DNA of 64,000 bases, from positions 620,001 through 684,000 of the forward strand of contig JADDOH010023643.1 of NCBI GenBank assembly GCA_016648135.1, written 5' to 3'. This DNA is from Agrypnia vestita (Eukaryota; Arthropoda; Insecta; Trichoptera; Phryganeidae). Both the position numbers and the translations under genes were made by a program. The notes under the pieces are model-generated. The model ran no database searches and was not told the DNA's origin. It saw only the letters and a list, made by a program, of their open reading frames with translations. Shown here piece after piece: positions 22,582 through 33,836 of the stretch; the first letter of the stretch is position 1; the number at the start of each line of letters is the position of its first letter.

Positions 22582-22615
22582 GCTTACGGAGATACACCTA
22601 AATATCTCCGTAAGC
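22582..22615. repeat. Perfect 13-bp hairpin
   Basis: GCTTACGGAGATA (22582-22594) pairs exactly with TATCTCCGTAAGC (22603-22615) around an 8-nt loop. The stem is too short for a typical insect pre-miRNA unless the flanking GTATGTG/ATGTATGTAT bases add G-U pairs. Its origin is unknown. Confidence 0.5.
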
Positions 22616-22982
22616 ATGTATGTATTTATTATATATTTACTTTAAATTTTTCACTTTGCTATAATTTATTTTTTTCCTAAGATTCTCGTCATACTACTCG
22701 TTTGCAATCTGATCTTTCTTCTAATTTCCAGTGAAATAAAATAAAATTATAAAACCAAAATAAAATATAAAAGTTAAAAGTTAAAAAATAATATCTTTAC
22801 AATACTATACACCATATCTATTCTATTTTATGTAGGTATATTGTTATAATATAAAACAACAATTGTATATAGTATTTGGTTTATCCATAATTACTCACAG
22901 ATGTAACAACAAGGAGCTCTATATATATATGTTTAAGGAGCCAAGCGTCACTTTATTTATAAAACTATGAAACAAAATTTAT

Positions 22983-23243
22983 AAAATTAGAAAACTTTGG
23001 TGGGTGGGTCATGTGGAGAGAATGATCGAACAACAAGCATTGAATTCCCTGATAAATTTAAGACCGATAGGGCGAAGGAGCGTAGGAAGACCAAAATTAA
23101 GATGGAGTGACAACGTTCTCAAAGATATATCTGCGTTGGAGATACTGAACTGGAGAGAGCTGGCACAAAACCCAGATGAGTGGGGGAAGACACCAGGGAT
23201 TGTAGAGCCAAAAGTGATGATGATGATGATCCATGGTTACTAA
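22983..23243 (+). pseudogene. Non-LTR reverse transcriptase C-terminal tail, frame intact
   Basis: The plus strand reads KIRKLWWVGHVERMIEQQAL, NSLINLRPIGRRSVGRPKLR, WSDNVLKDISALEILNWREL, AQNPDEWGKTPGIVEPK, then a (ATG)n run. The order GHVERM, GRRSVGRPKLRW, W-R-E-L-A-Q-N-x-D-E-W is the standard C-terminal end of insect non-LTR RT proteins, downstream of the polymerase domain. There is no frameshift in about 85 codons, so the insertion is young or recent. The 3' end is the trinucleotide repeat at about 23216-23229. The polymerase domain is missing (5' truncation). Confidence 0.8.
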
Positions 23244-26049
23244 CTGTATAATTGTGATATCAACCATCCATATTTTAAATGTGTAAAATCCAAAACGCTG
23301 AATTTTCTATTGAATAATTTATAGTATATTTAACTTTAATAGCTCATTCCTGTATATGTTTAGGCTATTGTGGATTTTTTTTTAAAAATTGTATACGTAC
23401 ACGGAATACCTGTTAAATCAATATAATTTCCATTTTATTTTAAATAGAACTAAGTTGGTTATCTCCTGGGATGAATCTCGAACCTACAACCACATTACCA
23501 CTGGACGAGTAATTACGAAATTGACGAAAATTACGATGCACATAGGTACGTCAAAATCATTCAATGCTTTTTTTATTAACCGCACTAATTATGTCAGCGC
23601 TACCACTATTTCTTACCATTAAATGTCTATTGGGTCAATTAACATTGGTTTATAAATCGTTATAATAATATCTTGAGTAGTTACTATTATATAACACTTC
23701 ATCTATTTTGACGTGATGAATATAATATAAAATAAGTACCTACTACTAATATTATTACAAAATTTCGTAGATATCATTTTGTTTTTTACACGTCTATTAA
23801 TTTCTTAATTAAGCATTATTCAAAGCTAATATTTCTGCTATAATGATAGTAATATTACAATTGTATAGATGTATTATCACTTCATATTATACTAGCTTTG
23901 CGGGTACATAAATAAGAACGCCACATCTTTTTCGTAAAGTTGGGATAACAATCACCATTATAAAAATCTTCTTATTCCGACAATAAGAGCAGAATTACCT
24001 TATAAGAAAATACGTACCTACAAGTTTTAAATTTGTACAACTCCTATCATAGCCACTTTATTATTGTAAATATCTACATATTACTCAAAGTGTTAAAATT
24101 TATTAATAAAGCGTAAGTCGTTCCCAATTTAGAATTGATCCAGATTGAATTTAATAAATTATCTCCGTTTATGCATATTTTCAGATTATTAATTTTAATC
24201 ATACTTAAATAATTATTTTACACAATTCACAACCTTTAGCCATAAATTTTGTTAAATAATGAATACCATACAAAAGGTAAAGGTCTCCAAACCTCACAAA
24301 GTAATAAATAATATCAGAAAATGTCAGGTAAAATATTGTAACCAAAATCAGGTAATAACAATTAATATTTTAAATGCGAATAACCTCGAAGTTTTCAAAT
24401 TCTATGAGTCCTTTTTTGCATATTCTGGCACGCTTGGACACGCGCAAAAAACCTTCCATTTCAAGGATAAGTATTCCTGGTTCCTTGGGATTTTTTTCAG
24501 CATTGTTGCGTAAGATGCAGGGCAATAAATATTTACATATTCCCGTTGGTTGGACAAAAGAAATTTGTTGGCTTTCGACCTTGTTTTAAAGCTAATAAAT
24601 CCTGTCTGCACACTGACCGCCGAGGATAATGCGGCCCGTTACGTCAGTACATCCTTTTTGGGTCAAATGCTCGTCTCCATAAAACTATGACAATGCGGGC
24701 AATAAACGTCCTGAACGGAACAACTACCGTTACCTTCAAAGATGTGCAACTTTTGCAACGAGGTCCAGAAATCACACAAAAAACTTGAGAAAGAACTTCA
24801 ATAAAAACTTGCTCCACCTAGTTTCAACTACGTGTTTTTACTGTTGTGATGTTGCATGTGTTTATGAAAATGTTTCGTAGAAATTAATAAATAAAACACT
24901 TGAAAAGATGAAAAAAAAATCTAGATGTACCAGATAGCTGCCAACCAATTAGTTTAATCGAAACTTTCACAAATAAATTTGAATTTATTATACACCGAGA
25001 TATAATTTACAATATTAAATAATTTCAGTTAAAAATTTCGACATAGAAATCTATACCAAAATTATGGATTACTATATTAAGCTAATTACGAGTTGCCTAT
25101 TGATTAAATTACTTAGATAAAAGAATTGAGATATTTACAGTAATGTACATGTATTTTTTCTGTCTAATATGTACATTAATAAAAGAAGGCTGTTTTCGTT
25201 GAGGTAACATTACTAACTAAAAATGATTCAATAATCCTTATAAACTGATAGATTGATAGAAGATCTATATTCTTTTCAGTAGAGAGTACATGAAATATTC
25301 ACAAAAAATCTCATTATGATTGTATTTTCTCTAGATAAACAATGACAATATACAACAATTTCTATCATCATCATCAAGTCATCTGACATCTAAAGATTTT
25401 TTTTGGATTCAACAGCATATTTTTTAAAGTCACAAGATACTTCATTAAAAGTTTGGCATATATATAATTTCTGGGAAATAAATGTTTATTAGTTTTTTTA
25501 GTGATCTGTCAAATGGGCTTTTCAATTTTGAAATATTTTTCAATTATTTACTTGTGCATAGTATAATAGAATGCACGTGTCTGCAGCATAGATAAGCAAC
25601 TGATCTTATGCCTAACTTGTACAGGTAACAATTAAAATATATTACGTAATCAATACACTTCACTGATGGACGAAAATCAGAATCCCGGACATTTTCTCAG
25701 ATATTATTTGATACATTACAATATATACAACATATTACTAAGTGTGGGGTATAAAAGCAAGGGCAGTAATATAAAAATCTTTGTTTTGAATGCAGTCATC
25801 GAGGATTACTAATTTAAAACGTACTGAATTATAGATTTTATCTATCTATCCCTTCAAAATCATGTTTCCTATAAATGTATTGGCTATGTTTCCAATAAGA
25901 CCTCGAATTCAGTATATTATAAATAAGTAATCCTCGATAACTGTTTTAAATTTTTTTGGATATTGCTGCCTTTGCTTTTACACTCCACATATTTATACAT
26001 TGACTACACAAACGACTGTCTAATCTAATTTCTGGATCACGGTCTTTAT
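23244..26049. other. AT-rich intergenic DNA with one more complex island
   Basis: No gene is called. An isolated ACTAGCTTTGCGGGTAC at 23891-23907 looks like a degenerate Helitron 3' end in reverse orientation. A more complex segment at about 24600-24780 (ATGCGGCCCGTTACGTCAG, ACAATGCGGGCAATAAACG) has no long frame and could be regulatory. Two ATTACTAATTTAAAAC / GTAATCCTCGATAACTG-type stretches near 25800 and 25935 form an imperfect inverted pair. Confidence 0.45.
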
Positions 26050-26099
26050 TTATATATATTTGAGCAGATCAAAATTAATAATTGCTAATTCACATTTTT

Positions 26100-26400
26100 T
26101 GTGTACCGAAACAAAACACTCCCCTGGTTTCAAAAGCCACTTCTGGATTATTTGACAATCAAAATCCTGAAACGCGGAGGTGGCAGTCATATCGCCCTGG
26201 TTAGCAGCCACCCACCGTTCGGGCGGTCGGGCGAGGGAGGGAGGCTTGCCTACATTATTACAATGGTTATGGGCCACCTGTTCAAGAGTTGCCCATTTAG
26301 GGGTCGTTGTAATTCCGCTCCTCATTTCTGGTGTATGTGCGAATTTATCTAACTACCCTAAACCTAGAGTAACTCCGTTCGTGTTGAGATTTCAATTGAA
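26100..26400. other. Candidate conserved island
   Basis: The sequence is balanced in composition and open on both strands (minus 26050-26325, plus 26101-26352 and 26180-26407). The minus frame starts MRSGITTTPKWATLEQVAHN without recognisable homology. ACAATGGTTATGGGCCACCTG contains Sox-like ACAATGG and E-box CACCTG cores. It could be an exon or a non-coding conserved element. I cannot decide. Confidence 0.3.
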
Positions 26401-26859
26401 TTTCTGAGTTTTATTCGAGTGTCTTAAATAATAATTAACTGCGTACTAAATGAAAATGTTCCTTCTCTGTATTTTCTTCAGTTATTGTTTAGCGGCTATT
26501 TAGTAGACTGTTTTTTAATGAAGATTGTTATTTTCTTTTTTATATTATTGTATTTTATTTATTAATTTCGATTATCTTAATTTATATCGATATTTTTACT
26601 CCAGCTGCTCAGTCTAAGGTATTTAATTTTGGAATGCACTTCTTTGGTCCATTCATATGTCAGGTGCTGTGTTGTAAGAACCTTATAATGTTATAACCCA
26701 ATGTTTTGATTCAGCGTTAATATGAAAATTCAATAATTCTTCATACTAATTCGATTACTCTCATTTTTTAGTAAATTATTAAGAATAGAAGTAAATTAAT
26801 AAATACATAAAATAATTATTAAAATAAAATATATATATATAAATATTTATTTTTAAATA

Positions 26860-27531
26860 CTAGCTGCAATACGTCAAAAATGACGGAATGTTGTTTCGCG
26901 TCTTTGACAATCCCTATTTTTTTTTATTTAGCCATGCATTGGAATGAAATTACGAACGTTACACGAATTACGGGGACAGACAGATTGACGGACGGACGGA
27001 TGGAAGGATAGACGGATAGACTACGAAATTATTATGTTTGATTTTTTTGCAAGTTATTAAAGTATTTCATTATAAGTTTGTATTAACCACGAGAGAGATG
27101 TATGTATTTTAATGGAATAAAAATACGTTTAATATTTTGGGTATGTACTTACCTATGTATGCGCAGGAGGCTTTCGTTTCTCGATTTTTTATTTAATTTT
27201 CAATCGTTTTTCCTATTGGGTAATGTTGTTTTATTATTTTAATTGACTATGAATGAGTCGCAAACACACTATTTTAGTTTTAACTAGATTAGCGCTTTGA
27301 GATACTTTTTGTTTGTATTGGGTACAAGATATACAAAGAGCATCCCAATTATAATAATTTCATTGTCTGTCCGTTCGACCTCTGTCGTAACTTCGAGGAA
27401 TGACCGTAACTTCATTACAGTATTTTTTTATAATCAAGTAACTATTTTTTTTTATTTTTTTTAATATTCATAAATAAATTATTAGGAACTGACATATAAG
27501 AGTACCGTCATTTTTGACGGATTACAGCTAG
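26860..27531. mobile_element. Symmetric two-ended Helitron-like element (or TIR MITE)
   Basis: Both ends read, outside to inside, CTAG-CTG-(C/T)-AAT-(A/C)-CGTCA followed by a small hairpin: CGTCA-AAAA-TGACG at 26872-26885 and CCGTCA-TTTT-TGACGG at 27505-27520. At the right the order hairpin, ATTACAG, CTAG (27528-27531), then T is exactly a Helitron 3' end. The left is its mirror image. Read as TIRs, the element has TA on both sides, allowing a Tc1/mariner-like MITE. The interior (26935-27040) carries the GACAGACAGA-type block shared with the SINE-like copies at 30.7 and 39.9 kb. No protein frame. Confidence 0.65.
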
Positions 27532-28159
27532 TATTCAATATAACTGATTATAATATTATAATCATTTATGAATATGTATTTCTAACAATCAATTAACTGT
27601 AGAATTATTTAAATAAAATAGGCAAGTATTTCTCTATAACCAAGTAACATTTTTAAATGATGCTCTTGATATCCTTTTGCAATAAATTATGCACTTGTTG
27701 TCATGCACAAGTTGCAACAAGTTATATGTAAAATCGCATGTCATGTTTTATCAATGTGAGATTGTGTTTGGGGTATAATTTATGCCTTTAGCCTCAGACG
27801 AATATGTATACTATACCTACTGACATGACAAACGCATTCGGATTATAAGCTCAGTGACTAACCACGCTAAGAATACCTGAAGTCTCGTTCATACAAATTA
27901 CAGGTTTTATTGATCGGCCTTGAGTGTTAGGTATGTAATCAGCTGTAGGAATAAATTATGATTTATCAGTAAGAATTGCTTTGGAGACTTCGACACATTG
28001 AGTAATTGAAGATAGAGAATGGGTATCCGTTGAAAATTTAAAGGGATTTAAAAAAATCAGATATAAAACATTTTTAGAATCAAATGATAAAATGCATAGG
28101 ATGTATGTATAATAAAATACTATAATGAAATCTCAATATTAAAAAAATATATAGATGCA
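27532..28159. other. AT-rich intergenic DNA
   Basis: Nothing recognisable. The text around 27680-27730 has short inverted words (CACTTGTTG / CAACAAGT), which are weak. Confidence 0.55.
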
Positions 28160-28470
28160 TCGTTTACCAGCTGCGAAATATATGTATACTATTTCACGAG
28201 AAGGACTATAGATGTCGTAGCATAGTTCCTTCAAATATATTAAAGATTTTCAGATTTGACACATATAAACAACTTTAAAAAAAAAGAAGATAATGTGTGG
28301 AAGTTCTTACGATGGAATTGGTGAACGTGATCACATAAGCTAGCTCATAAAGGTCGTAAGCCCTGGGTCATCGTATAAAAATATTTGCATACATGTTTCT
28401 CATAGAAATAGCGTTGCCTGTGTGGGAATTTTAATAAAATTTATTCTAATTAATTTTTAGTTCATTTCTT
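28160..28470 (+). repeat. Family X dispersed repeat, copy 2
   Basis: Blocks TACCAGCTGCGAAATATATG, GAAGTTCTTACGATGGAATT, TAGCTCATAAAGG, GTTTCTCATA and ATTCTAATTAATTTT occur in the same order at 46763-46985. The first block also occurs at 33122-33225. No coding sequence or RNA polymerase III box is visible. The class is unknown; its inverted pairing at 46 kb suggests a foldback or MITE-type element. Confidence 0.65.
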
Positions 28471-28856
28471 ATTTTGTTTGGCATGTCATTGAAGATCTTC
28501 ATAGAGCTGTTAATAGTTTTTTGAGCTATGAAATTCTGCTTGACTTCAGTTTTTTCTCATTTTCCTTTTTTTCTTTCTTTTTACTCATTCTATCTTTTCC
28601 TCTTGTATCGTGTTTGGGCTCATATTGATTTGCATCCATTTTCAACTAAATTCTTCCGATATATTTCCATTGAATATTTAAAAAATGAGTAACATTTAAA
28701 ATACATTATTTGTTTGAAGATCATCCTATTGAGTCATTTCAATGTTATACTGATCACAGAATACCATTATCTTCTAAATATTTCTCTCATAGCTTTACTA
28801 AAATTATTTGTTCCTTCTTCATTAGAAAAATAACTTCGTGGTAACATAATCAATAT

Positions 28857-28884
28857 GTTTCGGGGCCAATGGTCCCTTCGTCAG
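28857..28884 (-). other. CTGANGA...GAAAC structured motif, copy 1
   Basis: On the minus strand: CTGACGA, one A, GGGACCATTGGCCCC (GGG pairs with CCC, inner CC with GG), GAAAC. It shares its architecture with the motifs at 35754, 38963, 49875 and 62285. The resemblance is to a hammerhead ribozyme core, but the extra base before the stem departs from the consensus. Confidence 0.4.
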
Positions 28885-28984
28885 GATACAACATGTTTTA
28901 AAATTAAAATTGTATGTATAGGCATAATCAAAAACAAAAAATAAATATAAAGTTGATCAGGTAATTAATAGGATCCAGCTGCCG

Positions 28985-29363
28985 TGATAAGTTTTCGAAG
29001 GGGGGTAGTGGAAGTCACACTGATAGACAGAGGATGTGGACACTGATGACGGACAGGGCCGACATAAGGCGCAGACTCGCCCCTACTCCTACATACGGAA
29101 AAATTACAAATGAGGTTACTTGGACATGTGCTAAGATTATCAGAGAAACGAAGACCAAGGAGAATCTTCTTGGCAAGGAAGATGACCGGTGGGTCGTCCC
29201 CGATTGAGCTAGGAGAAGCAACAAAAAATGTGTATGAAAATATAATGGATCTGGACTGGTTGACTCATGCAGAAGCAATGCAAGACAGAGGAATATGGAA
29301 TGTCAAGTACTTGGGCCCCCGACCCTACTAGGACAAGGGGGTAAAGATGATGATGATGATAAA
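28985..29363 (+). pseudogene. Non-LTR RT C-terminal tail with GAT-type 3' repeat
   Basis: The plus strand reads RMWTLMTDRADIRRRLAPTP TYGKI, then after a frameshift MRLLGHVLRLSEKRRPRRIF LARKMTG and NIMDLDWLTHAEAMQDRGIW, ending KYLGPRPY. The order LLGHVLR, RRPRR, then a tryptophan/AxDR-type tail is the C-terminal end of insect non-LTR RTs. A (GAT)n run at 29348-29360 marks the 3' end. The frameshift near 29100 and missing upstream domains show a dead, truncated copy. Confidence 0.65.
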
Positions 29364-30009
29364 CAATTAATTAGGAACTTGTGTGAAGGTAGAATTTAAA
29401 AGGAAACTTTTTCAAAAAGTTTTTGCTTTTTTATAATATATAATTATATCTTGCTACACTTTTTCTAATTAGCTGTGATCTTATGTTATTTGAATATAAA
29501 ATGTCTCAACCCTTGTGAATATCAAAGGAGTGATTTGTTTCCAATAGATGATTGGCAAATTCAAAACAGTTTTCAAGCATCTTAAGTGTTCTTTAATTCT
29601 TATACCTAAATTTGCGCAAGTTTTACTATTCAAGTATTGCAATCATGATAAATTACTTAAAAGCCTTATTTTTTTTATTATCATGCTTACCATTACTAAA
29701 AATAAAAGCTGCTGCAATATATGTTAATGCACAACCACACAAAACACACAACTACCCAGCACTAAGATTAGATTTTGACAAAAATACTCCCTAAACTTAG
29801 CGTAGTAACTTTAAAACAATTTCGAATCCACATAAAACACAAAGCAAATTCTACCACGTTCGTTATTCAAAAAGAATGTTGATGAATGAGAAATAATGAG
29901 GAAGAGTTATGTACTTAAGTGGTTACATGTGTATTTATGTAACTGAGTGATTTGAAAGGGAAGGATGCTTGGTTATTGTAAAACCCCTACCTGTGTAGGT
30001 TTCGTGCAT
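29364..30009. other. AT-rich intergenic DNA
   Basis: No feature is supported. The 60-codon frame at 29612-29794 has a hydrophobic start and no family motif. Confidence 0.5.
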
Positions 30010-30325
30010 TTTTACTCCCTTTCTTTTAACTCGTAGTGTCTGCGGTTTGTTTTCTGCCGGATAAACTTTGGATCAATTTTTAACCTTTTTTCCGTGATTC
30101 AATCGAGCTGAAACTCTGCAGGCAGACTCGTGGCATCGATAAAAATGATCTAACAAATTTTCGTTTAAAAAAAATTAATAATTATATAATAATTTTGGAT
30201 TTTTCGAAATTTTAATGATTTTAAAAATTGGAATGAGTAATGAGCCCGACGCGTGCAGTAGGCACGAAACCTGATTCAATGAGAAAAGGAGTATAATAAA
30301 AACTTGGTTTTTATGGATTAGTTTT
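30010..30325 (+). repeat. Family R dispersed repeat, copy 3
   Basis: This copy has the same block order as 17605-17900 and is the inverse of 13861-14165: TTAACTCGTAGTGTCTGCGG, CCGTGATTCAATCGAGCTGA, GACTCGTGGCATCGAT, GCAGTAGGCACGAAACCTGA. All three copies end at an AAAACTTGGTTTTTATGG-like block, suggesting a defined element boundary. Confidence 0.75.
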
Positions 30326-30546
30326 ATTCTGTTAATGTTACCATTCTTCAGAAATACACAATTTTCTGTCAGCTCTACATGTTCTTAAACCTGTACTGTA
30401 GAAAAAATGTGAATATTTTCATGCGTCAAGTGTATCAATTAATTCATGTTGCATGTCTTCAAATAATTTTGGGTTTTTTGGTAACATTTCAAAAAGGTAT
30501 TACGGATGTATGAAGCAACTCATTACGGTGAGGAATGTTGGAAAAA

Positions 30547-30765
30547 AAACCGGTCGTTCAACGCATGTTGAACCGCCGGCTCTCCACGGAGAGGCGGCCG
30601 TAGCAACATGCGTTGAACGGCCGGTTTGGGTTTGGTCCGTTTAATTTCGTTTTTTTAGCCGTGAATTCAAATGAAATTACGGACGTTACACGAACTTACA
30701 GGAACAGATAGACAGGCAGACGGACGAACGGACAGAGAACAAAATTATTGTATTTAATACGATTG
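30547..30765 (+). mobile_element. SINE-like family Y copy with nested hairpin head
   Basis: The body (about 30650-30765: GAAATTACGGACGTTACACG, then GACAG/GACGG repeats, then AAAATTATTG) is shared with 39885-39965 and 26935-27040. The upstream head shares CCACGGAGAGGC and GTAGCAA with the 39.8-kb copy. Here the head is changed into a nested inverted repeat: 30547-30570 pairs with 30604-30627 (one mismatch in 24). Inside it CCGCC and TCTCC pair with GGAGA and GGCGG. The plus frame at 30453-30644 is a chance reading through it. Confidence 0.5.
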
Positions 30766-31136
30766 ATATAGATACATATTTAGGACTTCAATAAAAACAT
30801 TTATGAATAACATAATTAAATTTTCGTATGAAATAAGTATTGTACTCGTTCCCCGAACGGAATTATTAAAATACATGAGAAAGATTGTTTACCATTTGTA
30901 GGAGATATCTATATAGTGATATAAATAGGTAGTAAAATATAATAATGATATATAATATTGAATACAATATATTAACGTATGATATTAAAACCCCATTAAC
31001 TTGAGAGCTTATTGAATAAAAGTAACGAGCAAAGTAAGTAGGTAAATAATTTTGCAATTTTGTATATATTGGATGATTGGTTAAATTTATTATTAAATAA
31101 TATTGCACATTTGTGAAATAATTTCGTCGTACTTGA

Positions 31137-31205
31137 CGGGCCTAGCAGTCTAGCGGAAAGACGCTTACTGTAAGGTCGGGGGTCCGATTCCCGTTCAGCA
31201 CCGAC
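31137..31205 (+). repeat. tRNA-like SINE head
   Basis: TAGCAGTCTAGCGG resembles a polymerase III A box and GGTCCGATTCCC a B box. They are spaced about 35 bases apart with a tRNA-like layout, and the sequence ends GTTCAGCACCG. The acceptor stem does not close cleanly and no CCA-side pairing is seen, so it is more likely the tRNA-derived head of a SINE than a working tRNA gene. Confidence 0.5.
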
Positions 31206-33121
31206 TTAATTCGTTATTTTTTAAAGTAAGAAAATACGACCACACTGCGTATACCTACTTCATGTACGCATGCCTACTTTCTTTAACGTGAATAATCAAA
31301 TTAATATAGCGTTGTTTGCACATAGCAGCTGCATGTACTGCTTTAAATACCAAGAAAAATTCCTGCTAATTTATTTAAAAGCTCAATTACTCTGAATTTA
31401 TTTGATGTAATTTTGCGCACTTATACAGTAGGTCTTTCAATTACGAACGAGCACAGGATATGGTATTAATTACCATACTTACATACTGTTGAAGCTGTTT
31501 TCTGTATATACCCGTGTAAGATTGAGTGAGGGTGGGGTCACTGTCAGCCGTGGGATGGGTGGCGTGTAGGAGAATGGAATGTTGGAAAAAACAATTGATC
31601 CGGGCTTGAAAATATCCAGCTGTAAGAATATCACATTGTCGAAAATCAAACAAGGTAGACAGTTAAATAAAATTTAACAGTTACAATAGAACGCCGATTA
31701 TCCGCGGTAAGAGGGGGATATTAAGAAATTAAAAATAATGTTCGGAGCAAAATTGAAAGTGTCACAAATCATCAAATACAATTAGAAATTGGGTTATAGG
31801 TCAAAAAGTTTTACGAGGCACAAAATCGCCTCGCGAGTGCAGAATGCCTGAGTTTCAAGGTCAACGCCAATTTTACGATAAGTAGTAGGCGTGGGGGCAG
31901 TACCCATGTTGAGAGTTTTGTCTATATGTGTATTAACGCTCGAGCGATTGTCAATTGAGTTAGGTATAGTACGCGCATTTATGGTTTTTAGGTGTTTCCA
32001 ATTTATTCTAAACTTATGTGCAGTTCTGAAATTACTCGATTGTGTTTGGTTCCTCTCGATTTCAGAATCTCGTGACAATATTTAACAATTCATTAATATT
32101 TATCGAGCAGTTTCGATCCATGCTTTGTAATTTTTAAAACGTGGGCATTCGTCAGAAATTTGTAAATATTTTTTGGTATTACAAAAAATCTACAAATTGC
32201 TTGAAAAGATGTATCTTGATCGTACTTGAAAAAACTGCTTACCTTTTACTCACCGGAAAATCAGTTGACTTTTTTGGCTTGGCCATGTATTGTTCATGCC
32301 TAGAATGCATGAACAGAACTTGCCTTCTCTCCAAACTAGGCTCCCAATGTCTAGCAATGACCATACACAAATAATGTACTAAAGAGCTTCGAAATGCTGG
32401 GTTTGCCATAAACCTGGATTATCATCATTAAAATTATATCGCAAAAAATTTTGAAAGAAGATTACTGCCGTGTCATATTTACAAACTTGTTATTACGATA
32501 GCAATGTCGTTTACTATTGCCCTTGGTTCAAAATATTAGGCCGGAATTGATTTTTTTTAATTGTATTTATTGTCATACTTTGAGGTGCAAAAAAATAAAT
32601 ATCTTATATTAAACAATATGGCTTTCCTGTAATCATATATATAACAATTGAAATACTTTTAAGGTACTAAAATTTTAAGATACTAAATTATGTGGTCTTT
32701 TTATTTTTTTAGTATTGTAATATTTTTTATTTTAATTTTAAATTTTAAAATACATAGGTATGAAATGAAATTATATACTACTATTAAATTAAATTTTACA
32801 AACTTAATTAATTTCAATTAAGTTACGTTAATTAAACTACGTTAATTGCAATGATGAACCTGAGTACAGGCGCCTAAAAGACAATATCTGTGTCTAGATT
32901 TTCTTTAAAAAAATCATACGAATATAATTGGAAATGAAAACAATATCACTCATACAGACACACAAAAAATTATATGAATTATGTAATAACAATATTGTTA
33001 AAATATATATCGGTCTATAAAAGGAGTTAAAAAATTGAAAATTATCATTTTCAGTCTATGTTAAATGATTATAAGGATTAAAAATAATTTTGCTTATTAT
33101 TCCATTTCAAAAATATAGAGG
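31206..33121. other. Mostly AT-rich DNA; weak repeat traces
   Basis: CGCCGATTATCCGCGGTAAG at about 31692 looks like one end of a pogo-like element without a partner. At 32255-32440 one plus frame reads LFWLGHVLFMPRMHEQNLP before an ATCATC run, a weak trace of a non-LTR RT tail. TGTTCATGC / GCATGAACA (32291-32315) is a small hairpin inside it. No host gene is supported. Confidence 0.4.
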
Positions 33122-33225
33122 TTTCATTACCAGCTACGAAATATAAGTACCTATACTATATCAAGGGAAGAACCATAGTTGTCTTTAATATAGTCCATTC
33201 GAATACATGAAAGAAACTGCTGTAG
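33122..33225 (+). repeat. Family X dispersed repeat, copy 3 (partial)
   Basis: TACCAGCTACGAAATATAAG, ACTATATCAAGGGAAGAAC and ATAGTCCATTCGAATA align with the first part of the 28.16-kb copy. The homology ends after about 100 bases. Confidence 0.5.
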
Positions 33226-33639
33226 AACATAATACCTAAAACTATTAATAGCTTCGTTTCTCTACTTCTATAATTTATCTGAAATTATAATTACATTTTT
33301 AATTGTATAAGATATTTATACTTTGGTAGGTACCTACAATGTTTAACCCTTATCTAACTGATTCATGTATTCGATTTCCGTCAGGTGCAAAATAAAGAGA
33401 TTTTTTCTAAATGAAACAGTCGAGTGCATTTGTTAGAAGTGTTGTCATTTTACCATTTACGATTTTTTAAAGTTGACTTTTAATACACATAAATCAATAC
33501 CGTACAGCTATATATACTTCAACTGAAAGCCTTCAAGAATAGACAGCAGAAAATTAACATATTTAAAAGTTCAACTTTTTGGAGTTGTTGAATATTATTT
33601 ATGTAATACTTTGTGCACGATTCCGTGGACAATAAATTA

Positions 33640-33780
33640 TAACAATGGTGTTAAAAACCAAACACTGCAGCTCGCGAGGTCGATGCGCAGTGTTCCTGGG
33701 ATTCTAATAACATGACCGTTGTTAATCAACGGCCATGAATTAAAGATGACCCGTCGCCAGGTGTCACTTGTCTTCTTGTT
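33640..33780. promoter_or_regulatory. Candidate regulatory island
   Basis: A patch more balanced in composition than its flanks holds the palindromic CCGTTG-TTAAT-CAACGG, which includes GTTAATCAAC (an HNF1-like homeodomain half-site pair). It also holds CAGGTGTCACTTG, with an E-box CAGGTG and a T-box-like TCACTT word. No long frame is present. Function is inferred only from motif content. Confidence 0.25.
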
Positions 33781-33836
33781 TCCTATTTTCTCAGTGTTGT
33801 CAGGGTAATAAATTAATTTTGACGCACCTTGGGTAA

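Noticed and set aside
22582..22615. microRNA precursor
   Set aside because: Only 13 bp of perfect stem and a short loop, so too short for a standard insect pre-miRNA without further pairing.
31137..31205. Functional tRNA gene
   Set aside because: A- and B-box-like words are present, but the acceptor stem does not close. SINE origin is more likely.
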